Positions 35,527 through 43,283 of a stretch of DNA of 43,283 nt are shown here, in pieces. This DNA is from JAUWVG01 sp964633715 (GTDB lineage: Bacteria; Acidobacteriota; Aminicenantia; Aminicenantales; Aminicenantaceae): NCBI GenBank assembly GCA_964633715.1, contig CAZWHQ010000042.1:1-43283 (forward strand), written 5' to 3'. Made by a program: the position numbers and the translations under genes. The notes beneath the pieces were generated by a model, which saw nothing but the letters and a program-made list of their open reading frames with translations, searched no databases and had not been told where the DNA came from. Every line of letters begins with the position of its first letter. Position 1 is the stretch's first letter.

Positions 35527-36443
35527 GTGAAATATCAAACTAAAATGCCATTTCATAAGATCTCATCGAGTGAGTCCTTTAGAAAGCTTTCAGATCAGAT
35601 CTTGAATCTAGCAAATCAAGACATCCCTCGCTTTGAATTTCTCCACAAAATCGTTCAGTCCAATGTCGAAGACACGCGGCTGCTTGTTCATGAGTATGCG
35701 ATTGAAAAACTTGGGGTGGCAGGCCGGTTGACCTGGCCAGAGCTGTTAAATTCGCATCGCGCTATAAAATCGATTTGCTGACAGTCGATGGAGCTGGTGG
35801 CGGCACAGGAATGAGCCCCTGGAGGATGATGAACGAATGGGGAATTCCTCCTGTGGAGCTGCATTCGCTTCTCTATCAGTACGCCAAGTTATTGGATCGA
35901 CAGGGTGAATATGTACCGGCTCTTGCCGTTGCGGGTGGATTCACTTTTGAAGATCAGATTTATAAGGGACTTGCCCTCGGGGCACCGTTTGTGAAGCTTG
36001 TCGGCATGGCCCGTGCACCGATTGCTGCAACAATGGTCGGTAAAACAATCGGAAAATCGATCGAGGAGAACAGGGTACCTGTGTATATCGAACGATTCGG
36101 GACAACAAAGGATGAGATTTTTGTGACAGCGAGTAAAATGAGGAGAGAATTGGGGACAAAGGAATTTGAAAAAGTGCCGGCTGGGGCCCTTGGATTGTAC
36201 ACTTACTATGAGCGTCTCGCCCAAGGCCTCAGACAGCTCATGGCAGGCAATCGAAAGTTCGCAATGAATTATATCTCTAGAGATGATCTATGCGCCTTGA
36301 CAAAAGACGGATCCGAAATCAGCGGTATACCCTATGTGATGAATATTGATAAAAACAGCGCAGAGAAAATCCTGAATGGAAAAAAGATTCAACATGATGT
36401 GCCCTATATACAGAAAAAGAATCGATTAGAGAGGCGCGCCTAG
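35527..36443 (+). pseudogene. Frameshifted, N-terminally truncated FMN-binding glutamate synthase-like gene
   Basis: Two overlapping frames make one protein. The first (35527-35781, GTG start) reads FHKISSSESFRKLSDQIL, PRFEFLHKIVQ and HEYAIEKLG. The second is open from 35706 and reads GRPVDLARAVKFASRYKIDL, LTVDGAGGGTGMSPWRMMNE and on to ALGAPFVKLVGMARAPIAAT. The GGGTGMSPW segment corresponds to the GHDGGTGASP FMN region of glutamate synthase large subunits. Restoring one G in the GGGG at 35713-35716 joins the frames. The family's N-terminal half is absent, so the gene is shortened even if the frameshift were a sequencing error. About 300 codons remain. Confidence 0.7.
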
Positions 36444-36497
36444 GAAATAATAACTACTGTAATTATTTGTTCACTGATAAAGGAGGCAATCGTCATC

Positions 36498-36575
36498 TTG
36501 CCCCCACAGGTATATTTTACGACTGTAATATCCTCGTCGTTGGAATCTTTTTATGGAAAAAACATAATAAAATAA
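36498..36575 (+). pseudogene. Possible N-terminal relic of a DUF362-type protein
   Basis: An AAAGGAGG site at 36478-36485 is followed, after 12 bases, by a TTG codon and 25 codons reading PPQVYFTTVISSSLESFYG before KNIIK and a stop. DUF362 iron-sulfur proteins commonly begin with a similar VYFTKxISxExLxxLYE segment. The match is short, so this is a tentative relic call. Confidence 0.35.
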
Positions 36576-36729
36576 TACATTCAAAATAACAAAAAAGCCC
36601 GTTTCTCTTTTCCACCCCTTGTCTGAATAGTTTTAGCTGTGATAAGCTCATTTCTGGGTATGGGTGGGTGCACATTCTGTACTCAGGGAATTTGATGGCC
36701 AAACAGTTTTATTATGAAAGGAGTCGGGG

Positions 36730-39195
36730 ATGAAAAAAAATATTACCGTGTTAGTCTTTTTTGTGCTGCTTATTTTTTCCTGCAGTCAAAAATCTGAGCT
36801 TGAAAAGAATTTCTCTAAGAGCATAGACCCGACTCAGGTCCTCTGGTATACACATCCTGCAGATAAATGGGATAATGCCCTGCCAGTGGGGAATGGGCGT
36901 CTGGGTGCCATGGTTTTCGGTAAGTTCGATGAGGAAAGAATCCATTTCAACGAGGAAACCTATTGGTCGGGCGGTCCTTATTCTACAGTTGTAGCAGGTG
37001 CCTACAAAGCGCTTCCCGAAATCCAGAAGCTGATTTTTGATGGACACTACATCAGAGCCCATAAATTGTTCGGCCGCACCTTGATGGGAATGCCCATGGA
37101 ACAGCAAAAATACCAATCCTTTGGAGATGTGATCCTCAATTTTGATTCAGAGAATGAACCAGAGGAGTACATCCAATCCCTGGACCTGGACCGAGCAATA
37201 GTGACTACAACCTATATTCAAAATGGAGTGCAATTTATCCGTGAAGTATTCGCTTCTCCCGTCGATCAAGTGATTGTTATTCGCTTAACTGCCGACACCC
37301 CGGGAAAGATCTCCTTTGCTGCCAGTCTTAGAGGATTCAGAAACACCGCCCATTCTAACTATGCCACCGACTATTTCCACATCGACGGGTACGGAAGTGA
37401 CAGCCTGATTCTGACCGGAAAATCCGCAGACTATATGGGTATTGAGGGAAAACTTCGCTATCAGGGACGGTTGAAAGCGTTGCCGGAAGGCGGAAAAATG
37501 AAGGTGATCCATGAAGATTTGATTATTTCCAATGCCGATTCCGTGACTCTTTTCGTTGCTGCAGCTACCAATTTTGTCGATTATAATGATGTAAGCGCCG
37601 ATCCCCTTTTGCGGATAAATTCAGTCCTCGAAGCCCTTAAGGGAAAATCCTATGATGAAATCAAAACTGCACATATACTCGAACATCAAAAATTGTTTCG
37701 GAGGGTGTCGGTGGACCTGGGATCATCACCTAATTCTTTTTTACCTACCGATGAACGCCTGGAAAAGTTTAACGGATCGAATGATCCTAACCTGGCAGCG
37801 CTCTGTCTTCAATTCGGACGTTATTTACTGATCTCTTCCTCCCGGCCAGGCACCCAACCGGCTAATCTTCAGGGTATCTGGAACGAGGACATGAATCCCT
37901 CCTGGGATTCAAAATACACCACCAATATCAACACCGAAATGAATTACTGGCCCGCTGAGGTCGGAAATTTGAGTGAGTGTGCGGAACCTCTTTTTACTAT
38001 GATCAGGGAATTGACTGATCAGGGCGCAAATGTTGCCCGGGAACACTATGGAGCAGGAGGCTGGGTATTCCATCAGAACACAGATATCTGGAGGGTTGCC
38101 GCTCCTATGGACGGACCCAGTTGGGGGACATTTAATGCAGGTGGTGCCTGGCTGTGTACTCATCTCTGGGAGCACTATCTCTTTTCAGGTGACCGGAAGT
38201 TTCTAGAGGAATTTTTTCCAGTTATGAAGGGAAATGTTGAATTTTTTCTTGATTTTTTAGTCGAACATCCCCGCTATGGATGGCTGGTAACCAACCCATC
38301 CACGTCTCCGGAAAACTTTCCCGGCTACCCCAAAAATGTCCGCTTCTTCGATGAAGCGACGACATTCAAAAGCCCTGGAACCTCGATCTGTTCGGGATCG
38401 ACAATCGACATGCAGCTTCTGAAGGATTTATTCGGCTATGTCGCTGAAGCAGTCGATATTCTGGAAGAAGACCAGGAATTTAAACAAAATATTCTGGATG
38501 CCCGGGAAAAACTGGCACCCATGCAGATCGGAAAAAACGGAGATGTTCAAGAATGGCTGGAAGATTGGCCCCAACGGGAAGGAAGTCACCGGCACATTTC
38601 TCATCTCTATGGGCTTTTCCCCGGTAACCAGATTTCTGTCCGAAGGACTCCAGAGCTGGCTGAGGGCTCAAAGGTCGTTCTGGAGCAGCGGGGGCTTCCG
38701 GGGAATGGTTGGTCTTCTGCCTGGAAAATGGGATGTTGGGCCCGGCTTTACGAACCGGAAAAAGCCATAGACAATTTCAAATACACCATACACAATTACA
38801 CTTTCCAGAACTTGTTTTCTATATGTTCGGGAGCGCTTCAAGTCGACGGAACTTTTGGTGTAACCGCTGCCCTTATGGAAATGCTGCTCCAGTCCCATGA
38901 AAATGAACTGTATCTACTGCCTGCCCGGCATTCATCCTGGAAAAAAGGACGAATTCAGGGACTGCGGGCACGGGGAAGTTTCGAGATCTCCTTGGTATGG
39001 GATGAGGGTCGTCTCACCAAGGCCGTTATCCAATCCTTCAAAGGAAACCCCTGCCGTGTACGGACCAGTCAAGAGGTCGACGTTATCTTCAATGGACAAA
39101 GATTAGAGATTCAAGAAGAGGATGGGACTATCCAATTCGATACTGTCCCCGACGGCAAGTACATTCTTCTCCCAGTCAGCAATAATAGAAAATAG
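36730..39195 (+). CDS. GH95 family alpha-L-fucosidase (or alpha-L-galactosidase), lipoprotein
   Basis: An 821-residue exported glycosidase expected to remove terminal alpha-1,2-linked fucose or galactose. The signal peptide ends LLIFSCS, a probable lipobox. The N-terminal beta domain has WDNALPVGNGRLGAMVFG and FNEETYWSGGP. The (alpha/alpha)6 barrel has PANLQGIWNEDMNPSWDSKY, TNINTEMNYWPAEVGNL (the catalytic Asn region), GSHRHISHLYGLFPG, GNGWSSAWKMGCWARLYE and LQVDGTFGVTAALMEMLLQSHE (the catalytic Asp region). Both catalytic segments seem preserved, with TFG for the usual NFG. Length is normal. The ATG has AAAGGAG 8 bases upstream. It is the only glycosidase in the window that looks intact. Confidence 0.93.
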   Translation: MKKNITVLVFFVLLIFSCSQKSELEKNFSKSIDPTQVLWYTHPADKWDNALPVGNGRLGAMVFGKFDEERIHFNEETYWSGGPYSTVVAGAYKALPEIQKLIFDGHYIRAHKLFGRTLMGMPMEQQKYQSFGDVILNFDSENEPEEYIQSLDLDRAIVTTTYIQNGVQFIREVFASPVDQVIVIRLTADTPGKISFAASLRGFRNTAHSNYATDYFHIDGYGSDSLILTGKSADYMGIEGKLRYQGRLKALPEGGKMKVIHEDLIISNADSVTLFVAAATNFVDYNDVSADPLLRINSVLEALKGKSYDEIKTAHILEHQKLFRRVSVDLGSSPNSFLPTDERLEKFNGSNDPNLAALCLQFGRYLLISSSRPGTQPANLQGIWNEDMNPSWDSKYTTNINTEMNYWPAEVGNLSECAEPLFTMIRELTDQGANVAREHYGAGGWVFHQNTDIWRVAAPMDGPSWGTFNAGGAWLCTHLWEHYLFSGDRKFLEEFFPVMKGNVEFFLDFLVEHPRYGWLVTNPSTSPENFPGYPKNVRFFDEATTFKSPGTSICSGSTIDMQLLKDLFGYVAEAVDILEEDQEFKQNILDAREKLAPMQIGKNGDVQEWLEDWPQREGSHRHISHLYGLFPGNQISVRRTPELAEGSKVVLEQRGLPGNGWSSAWKMGCWARLYEPEKAIDNFKYTIHNYTFQNLFSICSGALQVDGTFGVTAALMEMLLQSHENELYLLPARHSSWKKGRIQGLRARGSFEISLVWDEGRLTKAVIQSFKGNPCRVRTSQEVDVIFNGQRLEIQEEDGTIQFDTVPDGKYILLPVSNNRK

Positions 39196-39344
39196 GCTGG
39201 ATTTGGTCCCTGGCAATTCAGTGGGACTGTTCCTATAGCGTCTCACCCGCAGGTACAGGCGCCCCTCCAAGGATGACACCGCCCACTTCTCCTTCAGCGT
39301 GACCGCTGACAGTGTGGATTATTTGTTTCGTTTGCATTAAGTAA

Positions 39345-39620
39345 GGCCTTCGTGATGAAAGTGTATCCTCATTCCCAGCATTATATATCAGGATATTCTT
39401 AATCCCTAAGAAAAAACATATTGAAATTGCAGATGAATTTGAGTGTTCGTATGGAGCAATTGATTATCTCACCTATAAGCCCGATGTGTACGGCAGCCGG
39501 GATACGGCACAAGTTATGTGTAGGACAGGATACAGTTGGAGCATCAGACTGATGACAGTGATCTTTAAAGCTGTCCGGGCAGCCTCGGCCAATCCCGAGG
39601 ACGTTCTGAAATACGAATAG
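39345..39620 (+). pseudogene. C-terminal relic of an FtsX/MacB-type ABC transporter permease
   Basis: An open frame without a start codon or ribosome site ends in LMTVIFKAVRAASANPEDVL, then KYE and a stop. FtsX-like permeases of the MacB group typically end in a pattern like LLTVSFQAIKAAxANPVDSLRYE. The upstream part of the frame (HIEIADEFECSYGAIDYLTY) no longer looks like a permease, which suggests deletions or frame changes. The relic keeps only the last cytosolic tail. Confidence 0.5.
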
Positions 39621-39840
39621 AGCCACCCCAAGTGTTCGATTAAAAATTTTAATTCCTCAGGCTGAATAATTTTATAAAAACTTATCTGGAAAATTTGTCT
39701 CTAAGGTTTAATCTTCTGTACCACGATTAGATTTCTTTGAATGTAATATCCACTCAAGGATTTTCTGCTGACTAAAAATATCCCCCATGTTCAGGATGAA
39801 AGCTATTAATAATTTTCAAAAGCAGCGCCCACTAACCTTA

Positions 39841-39984
39841 TTATCGGTAGTAGTCGATTCTACACCCGCAACCATCCCACATTCTTTCATACATACGCAT
39901 ACGTTCTTGAATAAACTCTTCGGCTTTTTTTTCGTCATCTAAAGGTCGTACAACATATTCTCCAGGTTTTGATTCCTCCTTCAC
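39841..39984 (-). CDS. Short Cys-Gly-Cys ORF, possible small protein or relic
   Basis: Starting from GTG at 39984, 47 residues read VKEESKPGEYVVRPLDDEKK, then AEEFIQERMRMYERMWDGCGCRIDYYR before the stop. In the same frame NIYARSFIA lies upstream without a start codon. The composition (charged helix, then a WDGCGC end) is protein-like and not typical of chance sequence. There is no good ribosome site in front of the GTG. It may be a small protein with a mutated start or the end of a lost gene. I do not recognise the family. Confidence 0.35.
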   Translation of the reverse strand: MKEESKPGEYVVRPLDDEKKAEEFIQERMRMYERMWDGCGCRIDYYR

Positions 39985-40101
39985 GGCGATAAAGGACCGG
40001 GCATAAATATTTCCTTATGGAGTAGTCGTTTTTCTATTATACAAAGATCTATGGATCATGACCTATAATTTTATTATTCCCCATTTAAAATGAGAGTCCC
40101 G

Positions 40102-40120
40102 CTAGTCAGAATTAGGCATT
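40102..40120. repeat. Copy 2 of a short dispersed repeat
   Basis: CTAGTCAGAATTAGGCATT, 17 of 19 bases as in 33547-33565. It lies just upstream of the BNR gene promoter, at the edge of the G+C-rich segment. Confidence 0.4.
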
Positions 40121-40173
40121 CTTACACACAATTTGGCCCCCTGTTTGGCCCCTACGACTACTTGTTTTTCCGT

Positions 40174-40203
40174 TTGACAAGCCCTCCACTATCTGGATAT
40201 CCT
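40174..40203 (+). promoter_or_regulatory. Probable sigma-70 promoter for the BNR-repeat gene
   Basis: TTGACA (40174-40179), an 18-base spacer and TATCCT (40198-40203). The start of transcription would be near 40210, before an AAGGAGGG ribosome site and the ATG at 40232. Confidence 0.5.
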
Positions 40204-40231
40204 ATGGCCATATTGGTAAGGAGGGAATATC

Positions 40232-42883
40232 ATGAAACGAACGTTTAAACTAGTCATCGTCACGCTCTTCATAGCGGTGTTATCCCTATTCGCACAGACG
40301 GACAGCGATCGGCTGAATATGGAGGTCTTTCGGGGACTGGAGTTCCGCAGCATCGGCCCCAGCCTCACCACCGGCCGCATCTCCGACCTCGAGGTCGACC
40401 CGAATAACAGCAACGTTTGGTACCTCACGGTAGGGTCCGGTGGGCTTTGGAAAACAGTAAACCGCGGCAACACCTGGACTCCGATCTTTGACGAGTATCC
40501 TTCCTACTCTTTGGGGTGCGTAACGGTTGATCCGCGCGATTCAAACGTCGTCTGGCTAGGCACCGGCGAAAACACGCACAACCGGAGCACGTCGTACGGC
40601 GACGGTGTCTATAAGTCGACCGACGCCGGTTTAACGTGGAAGCAGGTGGGCCTCGAGGATTCACAAAAAATTCAGCGGATTCTCATCGATCCGCGCGACT
40701 CAGACGTCGTCTACGTCGCAACTCCCGGTCCGTTGTGGAATTCCGGCGGCGACCGCGGTCTTTACAAAACAACTGACGGAGGGCGCACTTGGGACCGTGT
40801 GCTCCACGTCAGCGATGACACAGGCATCACCGACGCGGTCTTCCATCCGCGCAATCCCGACATCATCTACGCCGCTGCCTACCAACGCCGACGGCAAAAC
40901 GCCATGACCATAGGCGGAGGACCCGAGGCAGGCATCTTTAAGTCCACAGATGCTGGGGCATCCTGGGAACGGATCGAGAATGGACTGCCCGACGTCGATA
41001 AAGGCCGCATCGCCCTCGGCGTCGACGTGCGCCATCCCGATCGCGTTTACGCCATGGTTGTCGCTAAGGGCGACAACGGCGGCTTCTTTGTGTCGGAGAA
41101 TGCGGGCCAGGACTGGACCCGCGCCAGCGACTACTCGGGAGGAGATCCCCAGTACTACGGCGAGATCTTCGTCGATCCTCACCGGCCGGACACCATCTGG
41201 AACGTTGAGGTCAGAGTCCGGCGGAGCACTGACGGCGGCCGCACTTGGGAGCCGATGGGCTACCCAATTCACTCCGATCACCACGAGATTGTCTTCGATG
41301 AATCCGATCCAAAACACATGTGGATCGGTAACGACGGCGGTTTGTATGAAACGTACGATGGCGGCGATACCTGGCGGCACTTCACCAACCTGCCGCTGTC
41401 TCAGTTCTACCGGGTGAGCGCTGACAACTCCCGCCCCTTCTACCGGGTCACCGGAGGTGCCCAGGACAACGGCACGGTCGCCGGACCATCGCGGACGCTG
41501 AACTCGGCAGGTATCCGCACGAGCGACTGGTATCGCATCGGAGGAGGTGACGGTTTTCAAGCCTACTTCGACAACGCCGATCCCGACATCGTCTATGCCC
41601 AGTCACAAAACGGCGCTCTCAATCGCGTCAACCTGGAAACCGGACAAAACGTCAGTATCCGACCAACAGCCGGCAGCCAGGACAGAGGGCGCTGGCACTG
41701 GGACAGTCCTCTACTGGTCAGCCCCCACGCCCCCGGGCGCCTCTATTACGGCGGCCACCGTCTGTACAGAAGCGATGACCGCGGTGACAACTGGACACCG
41801 GTCAGCAGCGATCTCACCCGCAATCTCGACCGCAGCAAGATGGAGATCATGGGGCGGGTCTGGCCCGAGGACGCCGTCGGATTGCATCTTTACACGACAA
41901 CGATGAGCGTCATCACGACATTCGACGAGTCTCCGCTTTTAGAGGGATTGATCTACGTCGGTACGGATGACGGCCTTGTCCATATCACCGAAGATGGCGG
42001 AAAGAACTGGCATCGGCTCGAGAGCATCCCTGGTTTGCCCGAGCAGTGCTATGTGACTGACATGTTTGCGTCAAGACGCGATTCCGATGTAGTCTTCGCC
42101 ACCTTCAATAACTGGCAGCGCGGCGATTTCAGGCCCTGGGTGTTTAAAAGCGAGGACCGCGGCCACACCTGGACCGACATCACCGCTAATCTCCCCGAAC
42201 GCTCAGGAACCTGGTCGGTCGTGCAGGACCACGTGAATCCGAATCTCCTTTTTGTCGGATTGGAGTTTGGCGTCTACTTCAGCGTCGACAGCGGCTCCCA
42301 TTGGACCGAGCTGCGGGGTGGGATTCCGCGAATTGCGGTGCGTGATCTGCACATCCAACACCAGTGGACAGATCTGATCGTGGGCACCTTCGGCCGTGGC
42401 ACATACATCCTCGACGATTACTCGGCGCTCCGTGACGTCAACAGCGAAACTCTCGCGGCAGAAGCATGGCTCTTCCCTCTGCGTCCGGTGCCACTCTTCA
42501 ACGAACGGGGCCAGGTTAGGGCCGCGTGGGGCAACGAGAGCGACCCGAACCCGCCATTCGGGGCAACGTTGACCTACCATCTGCGTGAGCCGGTTGACGA
42601 CGGCGTTCAGCTCGTTCTGACCATCAGCGATGAGTCGGGTGAGCAGGTCCGGCGCCTTGAGTTAACTGGAGAGGCCGGTATTCATCGGATCACCTGGAAT
42701 CTGCGCCGCGATCCGCCGCCTGTGGAGCCTGGAGCTGCGGAAGCCCGCAGAGGCCGTCGTCCGCGTCAGGGAGAAGTCGTAAGCCCGGGCAGATATACGG
42801 CAATGCTGGGACGTCTGGCTGGTGAGACAGTAACTGATCTAGGGGAGCCACAGACAATCCTGGTCATTCCTTTACAGCGCTGA
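40232..42883 (+). CDS. Secreted BNR/VPS10 (sortilin-like) beta-propeller protein
   Basis: An 883-residue exported protein with signal peptide MKRTFKLVIVTLFIAVLSL, then FAQ. Many Asp-box-type repeats are seen: GLWKTVNRGNTWTPI, GVYKSTDAGLTWKQV, GLYKTTDGGRTWDRV, GIFKSTDAGASWERI, GLYETYDGGDTWRHF, VFKSEDRGHTWTDI. They build one large or two smaller propellers over residues 30-730. A beta-rich tail (FGATLTYHLREPVDDG, HRITWNLRRDPPPVEPG) ends in GEPQTILVIPLQR. Related Acidobacteriota proteins, as I remember them, run on for a further 100-150 helical residues. The function is unknown, often linked to proteolysis or surface binding. The gene is visibly more G+C-rich than its surroundings (39 of 60 bases in 41221-41280), suggesting recent acquisition. 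Confidence 0.88.
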   Translation: MKRTFKLVIVTLFIAVLSLFAQTDSDRLNMEVFRGLEFRSIGPSLTTGRISDLEVDPNNSNVWYLTVGSGGLWKTVNRGNTWTPIFDEYPSYSLGCVTVDPRDSNVVWLGTGENTHNRSTSYGDGVYKSTDAGLTWKQVGLEDSQKIQRILIDPRDSDVVYVATPGPLWNSGGDRGLYKTTDGGRTWDRVLHVSDDTGITDAVFHPRNPDIIYAAAYQRRRQNAMTIGGGPEAGIFKSTDAGASWERIENGLPDVDKGRIALGVDVRHPDRVYAMVVAKGDNGGFFVSENAGQDWTRASDYSGGDPQYYGEIFVDPHRPDTIWNVEVRVRRSTDGGRTWEPMGYPIHSDHHEIVFDESDPKHMWIGNDGGLYETYDGGDTWRHFTNLPLSQFYRVSADNSRPFYRVTGGAQDNGTVAGPSRTLNSAGIRTSDWYRIGGGDGFQAYFDNADPDIVYAQSQNGALNRVNLETGQNVSIRPTAGSQDRGRWHWDSPLLVSPHAPGRLYYGGHRLYRSDDRGDNWTPVSSDLTRNLDRSKMEIMGRVWPEDAVGLHLYTTTMSVITTFDESPLLEGLIYVGTDDGLVHITEDGGKNWHRLESIPGLPEQCYVTDMFASRRDSDVVFATFNNWQRGDFRPWVFKSEDRGHTWTDITANLPERSGTWSVVQDHVNPNLLFVGLEFGVYFSVDSGSHWTELRGGIPRIAVRDLHIQHQWTDLIVGTFGRGTYILDDYSALRDVNSETLAAEAWLFPLRPVPLFNERGQVRAAWGNESDPNPPFGATLTYHLREPVDDGVQLVLTISDESGEQVRRLELTGEAGIHRITWNLRRDPPPVEPGAAEARRGRRPRQGEVVSPGRYTAMLGRLAGETVTDLGEPQTILVIPLQR

Positions 42884-42973
42884 ACGTGGTAAGTACCAGA
42901 AAAACCACTCGTATCTCCGCTATCAAGCCAGTCTTCTTGCGCTTTCTGGATGTAAAAGTGGGAACAATAAAAG

Positions 42974-42988
42974 TGGGGACAGTCCCCA
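42974..42988 (-). terminator. Hairpin downstream of tRNA-fMet, REP-like
   Basis: TGGGGAC-A-GTCCCCA is a perfect 7-bp dyad, 14 bases past the tRNA 3' end. On the minus strand it is followed by ACTTTTATTG, so it can act as the tRNA terminator. The GGGGACAGTCCCC core is of a kind often seen as dispersed palindromes. Confidence 0.45.
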
Positions 42989-43002
42989 ATTTATTAAAAA
43001 GA

Positions 43003-43079
<77 letters not shown>

Positions 43080-43090
43080 GTACCAGGCTA

Positions 43091-43118
43091 ATTATAACAA
43101 AAATAATCTCTTTGTCAA
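43091..43118 (-). promoter_or_regulatory. Perfect-consensus promoter for tRNA-fMet
   Basis: On the minus strand TTGACA (43118-43113), a 16-base spacer and TATAAT (43096-43091) match the sigma-70 consensus at all twelve positions, with the tRNA 5' end 12 bases after the -10. Confidence 0.85.
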
Positions 43119-43237
43119 AACAAAATGATAATTAGGTGGGTACTGATTTTTTTGACGTAAAATTTCTCATTTTTACTTAAATATTCTTGTGTATTTCCCC
43201 AGGAAAAAATCTTTATTGCTTTTCCTTTAAATAATCC

Positions 43238-43267
43238 TTGACATAGGCAAAAGTCAATAAATATAAT
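43238..43267 (+). promoter_or_regulatory. Consensus sigma-70 promoter leading out of the window
   Basis: TTGACA (43238-43243), an 18-base spacer and TATAAT (43262-43267). It is divergent from the tRNA promoter and must serve a gene beyond the right end. Confidence 0.7.
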
Positions 43268-43283
43268 GTGTCCCTTAATCAAA

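Larger units (their letters stand above)
39196..40231. other. About 1 kb of decayed sequence with gene relics and a short repeat
   Basis: No full gene is present. Seen inside are an FtsX-like C-terminal relic (39345-39620, plus), a Cys-Gly-Cys short ORF (39841-39984, minus), an A+T-only palindrome near 39640, the second copy of a short repeat (40102-40120), a TTTGGCCCC direct duplication near 40132-40150 and the promoter of the BNR gene. Confidence 0.6.

Noticed and set aside
40700..41560. A 286-codon open frame on the minus strand
   Set aside because: It is antisense to the G+C-rich BNR gene, where long shadow frames are expected. The plus strand has a signal peptide and repeated Asp-box motifs.

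Overview
The window looks like a chromosomal segment from an uncultured bacterium of the Acidobacteriota/Candidatus Aminicenantes type. This is inferred from family content only: a TonB-dependent receptor with an N-terminal carboxypeptidase-regulatory domain, several secreted peptidases (S9, M6, M19, M24, S12), DUF5916 and BNR/sortilin-like proteins, and glycoside hydrolases GH95 and GH127. No 16S rRNA or other firm phylogenetic marker is present. Most genes are moderately A+T-rich. Two stretches (18.2-18.9 kb and 40.2-42.9 kb) are clearly more G+C-rich.

Layout. 0-5.7 kb: an interrupted TonB receptor (-), a DUF6786-type lipoprotein, a small membrane protein and an SPOR-NlpC/P60 hydrolase (-). 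5.8-11.1 kb: a tight + strand run of M19 dipeptidase, S9 peptidase and anaerobic sulfatase-maturating radical SAM enzyme. 11.1-17.3 kb: dienelactone hydrolase (-), a GT2/GT-C polyprenyl-phosphate glycosyltransferase pair, two prepilins (-) and an S12 serine hydrolase (-). 17.4-22.2 kb: exonuclease III, a wrecked DUF5916 gene, a wrecked GH127 gene and an M6 metalloprotease. 22.5-27.1 kb: a run of small cytosolic or envelope housekeeping proteins (Kbp/LysM, DUF4197, DUF937, dodecin) followed by a HerA-like ATPase. 27.1-33.5 kb: PPK2 (-), a nucleotide-translocase/HEAT fusion, a DUF4214-methyltransferase, a 52-residue very basic protein, GrpB and a radical SAM protein (-). 33.6-42.9 kb: an SDR stub, an M24 homologue with a damaged active site, a frameshifted glutamate-synthase fragment, a GH95 fucosidase, a 1-kb decayed spacer and a large BNR-repeat protein. 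43.0 kb: initiator tRNA-fMet (-) with a perfect-consensus promoter.

The strongest signal is gene decay. About nine loci carry in-frame stops, internal deletions, frameshifts or survive only as stubs: the TonB receptor, the sulfatase-maturase tail, DUF5916, GH127, SDR, M24, glutamate synthase, a DUF362-like N-terminus and an FtsX-type C-terminus. The in-frame stops include TAG, TGA and TAA, which argues for mutation rather than a recoded stop codon. The losses fall mainly on glycan and peptide scavenging functions. The housekeeping genes (xthA, kbp, ppk2, tRNA-fMet) look intact. I found no CRISPR array, prophage, complete insertion sequence or recognised defence cassette. Less expected items are the 52-residue basic protein, a short Cys-Gly-Cys ORF, a 23-bp intergenic inverted repeat that folds best as minus-strand RNA, and a G-quadruplex-like tract before the prepilins.
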